The position numbers and the translations under genes are program-made. 51,836 bases of DNA from Spirochaetota bacterium (GTDB taxonomy: Bacteria; Spirochaetota; UBA4802; JAFGJZ01): positions 1 to 51,836 of the forward strand of contig JAFGJZ010000012.1 in assembly GCA_016928815.1 (NCBI GenBank), written 5' to 3'. Below, piece by piece: positions 7,851-16,472 of the stretch. Numbering within the stretch: position 1 is the first letter of the stretch; the number at the start of each line of letters is the position of its first letter. The notes beneath the pieces were generated by a model. It did not search any database. It was not told the DNA's origin and saw nothing but the letters and a program-made list of their open reading frames with translations.

Positions 7851-8342
7851 ATGCTAATAGGCATAATATCCGATACACATGACAATGCGGAAATGACTGT
7901 TAAGGCTCTTGAGTATCTTTCAAGGAGAAAAATCGAGTTCCTCATTCATGCCGGTGATTTAACCTCTCCCGGCATGCTGAAGTATTTCAAAAACTTCAAA
8001 TGCGTCTTTGCACTGGGAAACTGTGATACGGAAAAATGCAGTGCTCTTAACACCAGCTGCAGGGATCTCGGTCTTGATGAATTCAGTGAAATGCACGAGT
8101 TTACAGCTGAAGGAAAAACCTTTATCGTATTTCACGGAAACAATGTACCAGCTTTCAGAGATGCCGTAAGCTCAGGCAGATACAACTACATCATAAAAGG
8201 ACATACTCATTTCTATGAAGATTACAGAAGAAACGGCGCACATATAATAAATCCCGGATCACTTGCGCATGGGGACGAAACGACAATCTGCATTCTCGAC
8301 ACTCTTACCGACAGGGCCGAAAGAGTCGACCTGTTCATATAA
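7851..8342 (+). CDS. YfcE/MJ0936-type metallophosphoesterase
   Basis: A 163-residue single-domain calcineurin-like phosphoesterase of the YfcE family, which uses two metal ions to cleave phosphodiesters. All metal-ligand motifs are visible: SDTHDN (Asp8, His10), HAGDL, GNCD, FHGN and GHTH. The start was placed at the ATG after AAGGAA with a nine-base spacer; this removes an otherwise odd 27-base overlap with metG. The natural substrate of the family is unknown and several members hydrolyse model diesters only. Given the cyclase operon in the same window, cyclic-nucleotide hydrolysis is a thinkable role, but nothing here shows it. Confidence 0.88.
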   Translation: MLIGIISDTHDNAEMTVKALEYLSRRKIEFLIHAGDLTSPGMLKYFKNFKCVFALGNCDTEKCSALNTSCRDLGLDEFSEMHEFTAEGKTFIVFHGNNVPAFRDAVSSGRYNYIIKGHTHFYEDYRRNGAHIINPGSLAHGDETTICILDTLTDRAERVDLFI

Positions 8343-8374
8343 AATCTAATTTTAAATTTTAGTTAAAAATTATC

Positions 8375-8403
8375 TTGTATTCAATGCCTGCCTGTTGTAA
8401 TAT
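8375..8403 (+). promoter_or_regulatory. Promoter of the orphan 119-residue gene
   Basis: TTGTAT and TAATAT are separated by 17 bases. Four bases of each hexamer match consensus. The -10 ends 28 bases before the ATG. Confidence 0.5.
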
Positions 8404-8431
8404 ATTCCAATAAATATCTAACAGGCGGCTT

Positions 8432-8791
8432 ATGAAAGATCTTAAAAAAAAATACATTCAGATATTGAAAATCGAACTCGAAGACCTCCATAATGACATC
8501 GACATGTACATGGAACAGATGCAGAATGATGCTCAATGCGGAGAAATAACAAATTATGTTTTCAGGGAAAATCTGGCACTGCTGAACAATGAAACAGTCG
8601 GCATTGAAATTATCAATGAATATCTGGATACTCTCAATCTGGATGAATTTGAAGATATAAATGCACTAATGCAGAAAATCAAATCCGATCTTCTTGAAAA
8701 ACTTGAAAAAGACGGAATAGCGCATGCATTGTTCATTTATCTTGAAAGAAAACTCGACAAAGTCAGTCTTTACGTTTCCCAGACTGCGTAA
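8432..8791 (+). CDS. Conserved-looking helical protein of unknown function
   Basis: A 119-residue acidic protein that I do not recognise. It looks almost wholly alpha-helical, with heptad-like runs of Leu and Ile (KKYIQILKIELEDLHNDIDM and ALMQKIKSDLLEKLEKDG), no cysteine-rich site apart from one Cys, no signal peptide and no membrane segment. It has its own promoter and a GGCGG-like sequence before the ATG. Its last 29 bases overlap the end of the convergent dihydrouridine synthase gene, so each 3' end codes on both strands and the two mRNAs could pair there. The coding call rests on length, promoter and codon usage like that of its neighbours. Confidence 0.7.
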   Translation: MKDLKKKYIQILKIELEDLHNDIDMYMEQMQNDAQCGEITNYVFRENLALLNNETVGIEIINEYLDTLNLDEFEDINALMQKIKSDLLEKLEKDGIAHALFIYLERKLDKVSLYVSQTA

Positions 8792-9758
8792 ACACCGGGA
8801 ATCGTTCATCTCCATTACTCAGAAAGTAATCTTCAAGAACAGCTGCCATCTCAGAGGCAGTTGAGGACTTTCGTATACGCGGAAAAATTGAATGACCGTA
8901 TTTAAGATTTTTAACATAATATGCGAGAAACCTGTGCATTCTGCTTTTATGATATTCCGCCGGAAGTGTTCTTTCAAGTTCAAAAAGAGTCTCTTCTGCG
9001 ACAGTCTGAAGATCTACCTCAACTTCCTTTCTGCCGGAACAGAGTAAAAATATCCATGGCTGCTGAACCGCCTGCCTTCCGATCATAATGCCGTCGCATT
9101 TCACCTCAGAAAGCCGGCTGAACGCGTTTTCAGCACTTTTAACGTCTCCGTTTCCAATAACAGGAATATGCAGTTCGTTTTTCAGATAAGAAACTATTCT
9201 CCAGTCTGCAGTTCTTTTAAATGCCTGTCTGCCTGTCCGCGGATGAAGAGTCAGATAATCAACGCCCTCATCTTCGAGCATCCTGCAGAATTTCAAAAGA
9301 TGGTCAGGATCATAATCCGGGTAGCCGCAGCGCATCTTTACCGAAAGATTACAGGACGGCAGACTTCGTCTGCACTGCCGTATAATCTGCAAAGACAACT
9401 CAAAATTGTCTTTCATCAGAAGCAGGGAGCCTGAATTTTTTTTAATTATATCCGGTGCCGAACAGCCCATATTTACATCAATGCCGAGACATGATTCATC
9501 AGAAGCCAGCCTGCGGCAGGCTTCCGACATATCGGAAGGATCATTTCCCAGCAGCTGATAAACAAACGGATTATCTGAATCATTTTTTATCATCATGTGC
9601 GGATTTTTCATTCCGCCGCGCAGCACTGATGCCGCACTCAGCATCTCACTGTGAAGAATTACGTCTGAAGAAAATTTTCTTACTGTTTTTCTGAACGCCG
9701 CATTGGTTATTTCAGCAAGAGGCGCCATGAAGAAGGATGAAGGAAGTTTCTTATGCAA
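8763..9758 (-). CDS. dusB: tRNA-dihydrouridine synthase
   Basis: A 331-residue FMN-dependent TIM-barrel enzyme that reduces uridines in the tRNA D-loop with NAD(P)H. Family motifs appear in order: MAPLAEITNAAFR at the start, NMGCSAPDIIKKNSGSLLL with the catalytic Cys, VKMRCGY with the flavin-contacting Lys, LHPRTGRQAF, GNGDV and the phosphate-binding IGRQA. The Cys motif is odd: the usual GCP reads GCS and the region that follows is loosely conserved. It is the last gene of the gltX run and overlaps the unknown helical gene tail to tail by 29 bases. The subfamily letter is tentative. Confidence 0.87.
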   Translation of the reverse strand: MHKKLPSSFFMAPLAEITNAAFRKTVRKFSSDVILHSEMLSAASVLRGGMKNPHMMIKNDSDNPFVYQLLGNDPSDMSEACRRLASDESCLGIDVNMGCSAPDIIKKNSGSLLLMKDNFELSLQIIRQCRRSLPSCNLSVKMRCGYPDYDPDHLLKFCRMLEDEGVDYLTLHPRTGRQAFKRTADWRIVSYLKNELHIPVIGNGDVKSAENAFSRLSEVKCDGIMIGRQAVQQPWIFLLCSGRKEVEVDLQTVAEETLFELERTLPAEYHKSRMHRFLAYYVKNLKYGHSIFPRIRKSSTASEMAAVLEDYFLSNGDERFPVFTQSGKRKD

Positions 9759-9850
9759 AAGCCCGCCTCATTAATTTCCGGTTATTATTTTTGAAATCAA
9801 ATACCTGCATGCTTCTCACTGGAGACCCGTCTGCCGGCCGGTGCATATAA

Positions 9851-10546
9851 CTATCTGATTCTGACAAGCACATAGCTGCTGCCGTTCATTTCAAAAACCG
9901 ATTTAAAAAGAACGCCGTTTTTATCTGTATAATTGTCAATGATGCTGTCATTTCCGGTTTTCTGTACAGAGTGTATAAGCTCCAGTTTTTCACCCATTAC
10001 GTCAGCCGTTTCAACACCGACAATCTCCTCTTCCAGGTCAATCAGTACGGCAGGATCATTCTCCGGACTGTAATACTTTATTTTCCCCTTAAGGCCCGTC
10101 TTCATTCCCTGCCTGATGAATTTCATCGTCAGAATATTTCCGCTGATATAGAAATCCTCTTCAAAACTGTATTCATTTCTAATCGCCCCCTGAGTAACTA
10201 CAACCCTGCGCCCTTTAAATTCCGCTGTAAGTATATCCCGTTTGACAACATTATCCCCTCTAACAGTTGTGATTATTGAAGTGGATTTTACCGGTTTAAA
10301 TTCCAATGTTTCACGGTGAAAATATTTAATTATGGTAACATCTGATCCTGATGTTACTGTCATTTCAGTTGATGTAAGATATTCATTTTTGTCCTTTTTG
10401 ATGTCGACAAGCAGCCCTCCGACCGGAGAACCGTCAACAGTCAGCCCGTACTGCCATGTCCCTTCGATTTTCCCGGATGCCGGAAAAACAGTATTAATCT
10501 GAATTAAAAATAAAAAAAACAGAATGATTTTATAAAAATTTCTCAT
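9851..10546 (-). CDS. Exported beta-rich protein of unknown function
   Basis: A 231-residue protein with a clear signal peptide (MRNFYKIILFFLFLIQINTVFPAS, cut likely after Ala or Ser near residue 23). The mature part alternates short polar and hydrophobic stretches, suggesting beta sheet, with motifs such as GTWQYGLTVDGSPVGG and YSFEEDFYISGNIL. The phrase ending KPVKSTSIITTVRGD recalls DUF3108-like periplasmic proteins, but I cannot assign it. It lies 20 bases after gltX on the same strand and 92 bases before the dus gene, so it is likely co-transcribed. It should reside in the periplasm, perhaps at the outer membrane. Confidence 0.7.
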   Translation of the reverse strand: MRNFYKIILFFLFLIQINTVFPASGKIEGTWQYGLTVDGSPVGGLLVDIKKDKNEYLTSTEMTVTSGSDVTIIKYFHRETLEFKPVKSTSIITTVRGDNVVKRDILTAEFKGRRVVVTQGAIRNEYSFEEDFYISGNILTMKFIRQGMKTGLKGKIKYYSPENDPAVLIDLEEEIVGVETADVMGEKLELIHSVQKTGNDSIIDNYTDKNGVLFKSVFEMNGSSYVLVRIR

Positions 10547-10566
10547 AATATCCCTTCTCCGGAGAA

Positions 10567-12009
10567 TTAGCCGGCAGGATATCTGGTTTTAAAATAACTG
10601 ATCCGTTCAAGACATTTTCCGCGGCCGAGAATTTTCATTGTATCTGCGAGATCAGGACCATGCATACGTCCGGTTATGACTGCACGGCACGGCATAAAAA
10701 GATTTTTACCTTTAAGCCCTGTTTTTTCCTTAATAACATCTACAAACTGATCCGCATAACTGTCATCAGGCAGGTTTTCCAGAACTTCTGTAGCAGAATT
10801 AATTATCAGCTGACCGGCTTCAGACTTAAGAAGCTCTTCCGTTTCTCCGTCAACAGCGGGCTTATCATTAAGAAAAATTTCCATATGCTGGCCGATATCG
10901 GAAAGAAGCTCGCAGTAATTCCGGCTGAAAAGAACCGCCTTTCTTAGAAAATTTTCATCATAGGAGGAAATGTCATAACCTGCCGCTGAAAGAAAAGGAA
11001 GAAGCTGTCTGTAAATAACTTCATCATCCGCCGACCTGATGTAATTGGCGTTCATCCATTTTAATTTTTTGAAATCAAAAACTGCCGCACTTTTTGCAAG
11101 ATTATCAAGATCTATCTGACTTATGATATCTTCAATTTTCAGAATTTCTTCTCCTGTCTCGCTTGCCCATCCAAGCATTGAAATGTAATTAACAAGCGCC
11201 TCAGGAAGATAACCCTCTGACCTGTAAAGCGCTACAGAAGTTATGCCGTGACGTTTACTTAATTTCTTTTTATCATCACCCATTACCAGAGCCATATGCG
11301 CATAAACCGGCCGTTCAAAACCTAGAGCTTCCGCAATGAGAATCTGTTTCGGCGTATTGGAAAGATGATCCTCCCCTCTTATTACATGAGTTATTTTCAT
11401 AAGAAGATCATCAATTACGACGATGTAATTATAAACCGGAACTCCGTCAGACCGGACAATTATAAAATCTCCGCCGATATTATCTGAGTTGAAAATCACT
11501 TCACCTTTAATCAGATCCCTGATTTTTATCTCATGATTTTCCTCAACGCGGAAACGGATTGTCGGTTTTCTTCCTTCGTCAGTAAATTTCTGTTTTTCTT
11601 CAGCGGAAAGACTGCGGCATTTCCCGTTATATGTTGACGTTCTTCCGGTTTCAAGAGCTTCAGCTCTCATTTCATCAAGCTCCTCAGCTGAACAATAGCA
11701 GTAATATGCCTTACCCTCTTTAACCAGCCGGTCGCTGTATTTTTTATAGATGTCAAAACGCTCAGACTGTCTGTATGGTCCGCAGCCTCCGTCCTTATCC
11801 GGCCCTTCAGTCCATTCTATTCCCAGCCATTTAAGATCTTCGAGAATCGATTTTTCAGATTCTTTGGTGCTTCTTTCCATATCCGTATCTTCAATACGGA
11901 GGATTAAATCAGCATTATATTTTTTTGCAATCAGATGATTTATAATTGCAGTCCGGGCATTTCCTATGTGCAGAAATCCTGTCGGACTTGGTGCGAATCT
12001 TACTCTCAT
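10567..12009 (-). CDS. gltX: Glutamyl-tRNA synthetase
   Basis: A 480-residue class Ib synthetase that charges tRNA-Glu and, where GatCAB is used, also tRNA-Gln. The HIGH-type motif is His14-Ile-Gly-Asn17 in the opening APSPTGFLHIGNAR, and the KMSKS equivalent is KKLSKRHG near residue 250. A Cys-rich strip (YYCYCSAEEL, then GKCRSL) may bind zinc as in several bacterial GluRS. Length is normal. It heads a minus-strand run with the exported unknown protein and the dihydrouridine synthase. Confidence 0.95.
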   Translation of the reverse strand: MRVRFAPSPTGFLHIGNARTAIINHLIAKKYNADLILRIEDTDMERSTKESEKSILEDLKWLGIEWTEGPDKDGGCGPYRQSERFDIYKKYSDRLVKEGKAYYCYCSAEELDEMRAEALETGRTSTYNGKCRSLSAEEKQKFTDEGRKPTIRFRVEENHEIKIRDLIKGEVIFNSDNIGGDFIIVRSDGVPVYNYIVVIDDLLMKITHVIRGEDHLSNTPKQILIAEALGFERPVYAHMALVMGDDKKKLSKRHGITSVALYRSEGYLPEALVNYISMLGWASETGEEILKIEDIISQIDLDNLAKSAAVFDFKKLKWMNANYIRSADDEVIYRQLLPFLSAAGYDISSYDENFLRKAVLFSRNYCELLSDIGQHMEIFLNDKPAVDGETEELLKSEAGQLIINSATEVLENLPDDSYADQFVDVIKEKTGLKGKNLFMPCRAVITGRMHGPDLADTMKILGRGKCLERISYFKTRYPAG

Positions 12010-12054
12010 ATTTACCTCATATTTTCAGACAATTAATACTGCAGATGACCGGAA

Positions 12055-12291
12055 TTATTTATATTCATATAAATTGACTGTCGGTCTGCCGGAGACTATC
12101 TCATTTGAATCAAATTTTATCTTTTTAACAAGTTTGTGTATTTTATCCACAACCTCATCACTGAAAAGAACCTTTCCGCATCGCTGGCATTGAAATGCAG
12201 GGATATCCTCAAGTATAAATGAAAAATGATCCTCGCTTACACGATAGCAGCTTTTACCCTCAATTACTGTTCCGCCGCACGGACATTCCAT
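12055..12291 (-). CDS. YgiT/MqsA-type zinc-finger protein
   Basis: A 78-residue protein with the N-terminal zinc module of the YgiT (MqsA antitoxin) family: Cys3-x-Cys5 and Cys35-x2-Cys38, followed by a helix (FSDEVVDKIHKLVKKIKF). The C-terminal helix-turn-helix domain of full MqsA is missing, and no MqsR-like or BrnT/RelE-like toxin frame is adjacent, so it is an orphan YgiT-type protein. It stands 45 bases upstream of gltX on the same strand and could be read into that operon. It may be a zinc-dependent dimer or a remnant antitoxin. Confidence 0.75.
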   Translation of the reverse strand: MECPCGGTVIEGKSCYRVSEDHFSFILEDIPAFQCQRCGKVLFSDEVVDKIHKLVKKIKFDSNEIVSGRPTVNLYEYK

Positions 12292-12423
12292 AATTTTTCC
12301 TCATTTCCCCGATTTGATAGATAATTCTTCATTTAATCATTAATGTGTCAAATATTTATTGAAAGATAAATCAAAAACTAATAAATGGTACTAAATTAAC
12401 ACAGAATTCATTTTACGGAAAAT

Positions 12424-13140
12424 ATGATCTTACTTGAAAAACTTACAAAACAATATACCGGTTCTTCTTTACCGGCTTTAGACCGGATTGATCTGTCAAT
12501 TAATCCCGGAGAAATAACGGTTATTTTCGGAGAAAACGGTGCAGGAAAATCAACCCTGATAAAAATCATATCCTGTCTTCTCGAACCGACAACTGGAAAC
12601 TGTTACATAAACGGGTATCATACTGTAAAAGAAAAACATGGTGCAAAAAAGATTTGCGGAATGCTGATGGGTGCCGAAACCGGACTTTATGCAAGACTCA
12701 CAGCATATGAAAATATTAAATATTTTGCCGATCTGAACCGCATTCCTGCTGAAATATTCAAATCAAGACTTGATTATTTTTCCGGCATCTTCAACATGCA
12801 TAAATATCTTAACAGAAGATGCGGTGAATTTTCCTTCGGAATGAAGCAGAAAACGGCAATCGCAAGAGCGTTCATTCATGATCCTGAAATCATTCTGCTT
12901 GACGAGCCTACAACCGGCCTTGACATAACATCCTCTCTTATCATGCATGATTTCATACGGAGATGCAGACAGGAAGGCAAAACCATAATTTTTTCAACGC
13001 ACCGAATGGATGAAATTACAAAACTCGCGGACAGAATCATCATACTGAAGGAAGGTTCCGCGGTATATGACAATATGATTAAAAATACGGGACGCAGCAG
13101 CCGTCTTGAAAAAATTTTACTGAAATATATTAGCAAGTAG
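12424..13140 (+). CDS. ABC transporter ATP-binding protein, NatA type
   Basis: A 238-residue ABC ATPase for an exporter of the NatA/DrrA class. Walker A is GENGAGKST (Gly36-Thr44), the signature reads FSFGMKQK as in this class in place of LSGGQ, Walker B is ILLDEPTTGLD, and the H-loop is STHRMDE. The next frame starts seven bases later and encodes an ABC-2 permease with the CPBP-free NatB layout, so the two form one transporter. NatAB of Bacillus exports sodium; related systems export drugs or lipids, and the substrate here is unknown. The ribosome site (ACGGAAA) is weak. Confidence 0.88.
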   Translation: MILLEKLTKQYTGSSLPALDRIDLSINPGEITVIFGENGAGKSTLIKIISCLLEPTTGNCYINGYHTVKEKHGAKKICGMLMGAETGLYARLTAYENIKYFADLNRIPAEIFKSRLDYFSGIFNMHKYLNRRCGEFSFGMKQKTAIARAFIHDPEIILLDEPTTGLDITSSLIMHDFIRRCRQEGKTIIFSTHRMDEITKLADRIIILKEGSAVYDNMIKNTGRSSRLEKILLKYISK

Positions 13141-13147
13141 AGAAAAA

Positions 13148-14257
13148 ATGAATCTGATTAAAATAATTTTTTTAAAGGAATTGAAGGAAATATTCCGCGA
13201 CAGAAGAACAGTAATTCTTTCAGTTATAATTCCGCTGATACTTTTTCCCATGATTTTCTTCTTCATGAACACAAACTCAAAAGCTGACAGAAACAGGCAG
13301 CGAGAATACCGGATAAGCTGTGAGAAAATCAGTTCTGATATCATGGAAATTCTGAATGCAAACGAAAAAATAACGGTAATTTCCCTTCCGGATTCATCTG
13401 ATTCGCTTAAAAACGGCAACCTTGACGCCATACTCGCCTTTGAAGACGGAACATATTTCATAAAATATGACAACACAAATACCCGAAGCATAATCACAGC
13501 GGAATTTATTCAGACCATTCTGCAGAACATCTATTCCGGCGGTCTTCCGGCAGATTCAAAAGTAAAAATCATCAAAAGTTCCGTTTACAATGAGTCGCTT
13601 GCAGCCGGTTTCATTATGCTGTCCATAATGCTTCCTACCCTGCTTTTTCTCTTCAGTGCTTCGACACCTATGGCAACGGCAGCCGATCTGTCATCCGGAG
13701 AAAAGGAAAGATTTACGCTTGAACCGCTGATATCCAATCCTGTAAACTATTCCTGTTTTGTTGCCGGGAAAATTATCGCCGTTTCAGTTACTGGAGTCAT
13801 CGGAGTTCTGTCATTCATGACCGGAGTATTCATTTCATACAAACTCACACCCGAATTCTTCAGCCCGGATACCCTTGAATTTGCACTTTCAGCGACTTCA
13901 ATTTTATTAATCATTCTTTCTGCACTTTTTCTTGTAATCATTGCATCAACTGTTGAGCTGACAATCGGTATTTTTGCCAAATCCATAAAAGAGGCGCAGA
14001 TTTACTATTTACCGGTACTTCTTATAAACTCAGCAATAGGATATGGCACAATGATAGTAAATCCGTATGATGTACCCGATTTTTACCGATTTATTCCTTT
14101 GTACAACATCTCAGTACTGATTAAACAGTTTTCAATGAATATCATTAACACCGAATGGGTAATAATCACTTTCGTACAGGCGTCTTTTTACATCGCTGCC
14201 GTTTCATTTACAGCAGTTTATCTGTTCAGACATGAAAAAATTCTGTTCAGGGTATAA
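13148..14257 (+). CDS. ABC-2 type permease, NatB-like
   Basis: A 369-residue membrane partner of the preceding ATPase. An N-terminal membrane segment (TVILSVIIPLILFPMIFFFMN) is followed by an extracytoplasmic domain of about 130 residues and then five or so further helices. The motif LSSGEKERFTLEPLISNPV before the second helix group is the conserved coupling region of NatB and related permeases. It ends 86 bases before the tandem micro-peptide genes, which have their own promoter. Sodium export is the closest characterised role but was not tested by any residue seen here. Confidence 0.85.
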   Translation: MNLIKIIFLKELKEIFRDRRTVILSVIIPLILFPMIFFFMNTNSKADRNRQREYRISCEKISSDIMEILNANEKITVISLPDSSDSLKNGNLDAILAFEDGTYFIKYDNTNTRSIITAEFIQTILQNIYSGGLPADSKVKIIKSSVYNESLAAGFIMLSIMLPTLLFLFSASTPMATAADLSSGEKERFTLEPLISNPVNYSCFVAGKIIAVSVTGVIGVLSFMTGVFISYKLTPEFFSPDTLEFALSATSILLIILSALFLVIIASTVELTIGIFAKSIKEAQIYYLPVLLINSAIGYGTMIVNPYDVPDFYRFIPLYNISVLIKQFSMNIINTEWVIITFVQASFYIAAVSFTAVYLFRHEKILFRV

Positions 14258-14263
14258 TTTATA

Positions 14264-14292
14264 TTGACGATTTTTTAATTTGTCTTTATATT
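14264..14292 (+). promoter_or_regulatory. Sigma-70 promoter of the tandem micro-peptide genes
   Basis: TTGACG and TATATT are spaced by exactly 17 bases, with five of six consensus bases in each hexamer. It is one of the best promoters in the window. A second set, TTGTCT-17-TATGAT, overlaps it at 14280-14308. Confidence 0.7.
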
Positions 14293-14343
14293 TACACAAT
14301 TATATGATCTATTTCATAAATTATGCATTAATAGGAGATTTAT

Positions 14344-14409
14344 ATGGATTTATTAATTGCACTGCTTGTAGTATTAATACTTTTAATTGTACTTTTAAGA
14401 ATTTTATAA
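14344..14409 (+). CDS. 21-residue hydrophobic micro-peptide, copy 1
   Basis: A short frame with AGGAGA five bases before the ATG. The product starts MDLLIALLVV and ends LLRIL: one acidic residue at the start, one Arg near the end, and otherwise Leu, Ile, Val and Ala, enough for exactly one membrane helix. The next frame encodes a peptide of the same length and pattern, and the pair shares a promoter and a terminator. The form matches Ibs/Fst-like type I toxins or single-helix membrane regulators. I know no family for it. Confidence 0.65.
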   Translation: MDLLIALLVVLILLIVLLRIL

Positions 14410-14425
14410 TTATCCGAGGTAAAAA

Positions 14426-14491
14426 ATGGGATTACTAATCACACTGCTGGTTGTTTTGATTTTGCTGGTTATTTTAATCAAAATTCTTTAA
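14426..14491 (+). CDS. 21-residue hydrophobic micro-peptide, copy 2
   Basis: A tandem paralogue of the previous peptide, 16 bases after its stop, with CGAGG before the ATG. It starts MGLLITLLVV and ends IKIL. The two peptides are identical at 13 of 21 positions, and nearly all changes are Leu, Ile, Val or Arg/Lys swaps. Many codons differ silently (TTA/CTG, GTA/GTT), so the protein seems to have been conserved after an old duplication. No long antisense gene covers it, although a small antisense RNA cannot be excluded. Confidence 0.65.
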   Translation: MGLLITLLVVLILLVILIKIL

Positions 14492-14497
14492 TACGCA

Positions 14498-14523
14498 GAA
14501 TTTATGTATATTTACATAAATTC
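14498..14523. repeat. 11-bp inverted repeat after the micro-peptides
   Basis: GAATTTATGTA and TACATAAATTC pair perfectly around TATT, starting seven bases past the second micro-peptide stop. It could be an RNA hairpin of the transcript or a site for an antisense promoter or repressor. Confidence 0.5.
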
Positions 14524-14555
14524 AATTCCGATATTACGGCATTTTTATGATGCTG

Positions 14556-14590
14556 AAAAACCTGTTGCGCATAGAACAGGTTTTTTAGTT
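14556..14590 (+). terminator. Terminator of the micro-peptide transcript
   Basis: AAAAACCTGTT pairs with AACAGGTTTTT over 11 bases with an eight-base loop and ends in a T-run. It closes a transcript of about 290 bases from the promoter at 14264. Confidence 0.85.
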
Positions 14591-14677
14591 TTAGACAATA
14601 AACACCGCATAAAATCATTCCTTTGAGTAAAGTCTGCCTTTTACCGGACAGCAGGAAAAACTGACTCATTTGAGATT

Positions 14678-16396
14678 ATGATGCTGAAACGATTTATTAA
14701 ATATTACGGACCGCATAAAAAGCTTTTTTTCATGGATATGTCAATTGCGGTTACAGCTTCAATTGCTACAATATTTTTTCCATACTTAACCAGAATACTT
14801 CTGAAAACACACATTCCCCGGAAAGACATCAGAATGATAATCGTCTTCCTTTCTCTTATTGCATTAATTTATGTCATAACAGCCTTTCTATCTTTCATAC
14901 GGATTAAGTGGGGTCATATTCTCGGAACCCGTATGGAATATGATATGAGAAATGATCTGTTCCGTCATATTCAAAAACTATCATTCAGCTATTTCGACAG
15001 CACCAAAACCGGTCATTTAATGTCAAGAATTTCACATGACCTGAACATGATTACTGAAGTGGCGCACCATGCTCCGGAGGATCTGATCATTTCAACCGTA
15101 ATTCTGACCGGAGCATTTTTCTTCATGTTCAGATTCAACAGTCAGCTTGCGGCAATCGCACTTATTCCACTGCCTGCAATGATATTCTGGGGATCCTTCA
15201 TAGGATCAAAAATTAAAGATACATTCAGAACCGTCAGACGCAAAATAGCTGACATTAACGCAACAGTTGAAAATTCAGTAATGGGTATCCGTGAAGTTAA
15301 AGCCTATACCAATGAGGAACTTGAAATCACGAAATTCCAGGAAACAAATGACAATCTTAAAAAATCGAAGGAAGATGTTTTCAATTTAATGGGCATGTTT
15401 TTTTCAGTAATGGATCTTCTTCGTAATTTCTATTACCTTACTATCATTGCCGCAGGAGTATATTTCATTTATAACGGCAGAATAGATACGGCAGACCTGC
15501 TTTCATTTCTGCTCTATGTTGCAGTAATACTTCCTCCGATTGACAGACTCATTAATTTTATTGAACAGTATTACGAAGGTACCGCATCATTCGAACGCTT
15601 CATCGAAATTATGGATATTGAACCTGACATTACCGACAGAAAAAATGCATATGTTTTTTCACCTGTAAAAGGACTGGTATCATTTAATCATGTTTCATTC
15701 AAATATGAATCATCTCATGGAAACGTACTGGATAACATTTCATTTGATATTGAAGCAGGGAAAACAATTGCGTTTGTCGGAGAATCAGGCGCAGGGAAAA
15801 GCACTGTTGTTTCACTGATTCCCAGATTCTACGAACCTCTGAAAGGAACGATACAAATAGACGGGCATGACATTTCGGGCTTAAAACAGAAATTTCTCCG
15901 TGATAACATAGGGATAGTACAGCAGAATGTTTTTTTGTTCGATTCCACCATCAAGGAAAATATTCTGTATGGAAATCCTAATGCTACCGATGAACAGGTT
16001 CAAAAAGCCGTTAGACTCGCGAATATTGAAAGTTTTATTAAATCTCTGCCGGACGGCCTGGATACTCCGGTCGGTGAGCGCGGAGTCAAACTTTCAGGCG
16101 GGCAGAAACAGCGGATTTCAATAGCGAGGGTGTTTCTTAAAAATCCGCCCATTCTTATATTTGATGAAGCAACATCTTCACTTGATACCGAGTCTGAAAA
16201 ACTTATCCAGCAATCCATGAAAACACTCAGCAAAAACCGTACAACCATCATAATTGCACACCGGCTTTCAACTGTCCGCCATGCGCACAGGTTGTTTGTA
16301 ATGAAAAAAGGGAAAATCATAGAATCCGGAACACATTCGGAACTATTAAAAAGAAACAGTTATTATTCCAAATTGTACTCTTTTTCATTATTTTAA
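14678..16396 (+). CDS. ABC exporter with fused membrane and ATPase domains (MsbA/LmrA class)
   Basis: A 572-residue half-transporter that should act as a dimer to export a lipid, peptide or drug. Six membrane helices fill about residues 15-310. The ATPase domain follows with Walker A GESGAGKST, a Q-loop, signature LSGGQKQR, Walker B ILIFDEATSSLD and an H-loop AHRLST. A second ATG directly follows the first, and the ribosome site is weak (TTGAGA). It is preceded by the micro-peptide terminator and so is transcribed separately. No dedicated substrate gene is adjacent, so the cargo is open. Confidence 0.9.
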   Translation: MMLKRFIKYYGPHKKLFFMDMSIAVTASIATIFFPYLTRILLKTHIPRKDIRMIIVFLSLIALIYVITAFLSFIRIKWGHILGTRMEYDMRNDLFRHIQKLSFSYFDSTKTGHLMSRISHDLNMITEVAHHAPEDLIISTVILTGAFFFMFRFNSQLAAIALIPLPAMIFWGSFIGSKIKDTFRTVRRKIADINATVENSVMGIREVKAYTNEELEITKFQETNDNLKKSKEDVFNLMGMFFSVMDLLRNFYYLTIIAAGVYFIYNGRIDTADLLSFLLYVAVILPPIDRLINFIEQYYEGTASFERFIEIMDIEPDITDRKNAYVFSPVKGLVSFNHVSFKYESSHGNVLDNISFDIEAGKTIAFVGESGAGKSTVVSLIPRFYEPLKGTIQIDGHDISGLKQKFLRDNIGIVQQNVFLFDSTIKENILYGNPNATDEQVQKAVRLANIESFIKSLPDGLDTPVGERGVKLSGGQKQRISIARVFLKNPPILIFDEATSSLDTESEKLIQQSMKTLSKNRTTIIIAHRLSTVRHAHRLFVMKKGKIIESGTHSELLKRNSYYSKLYSFSLF

Positions 16397-16472
16397 ATTC
16401 TTCTTTATTTTATTTCCGGCATATGTTAATTTCGGCAAAATTAAATTCTATTCGGATTTTCGCGGAGGTTGC

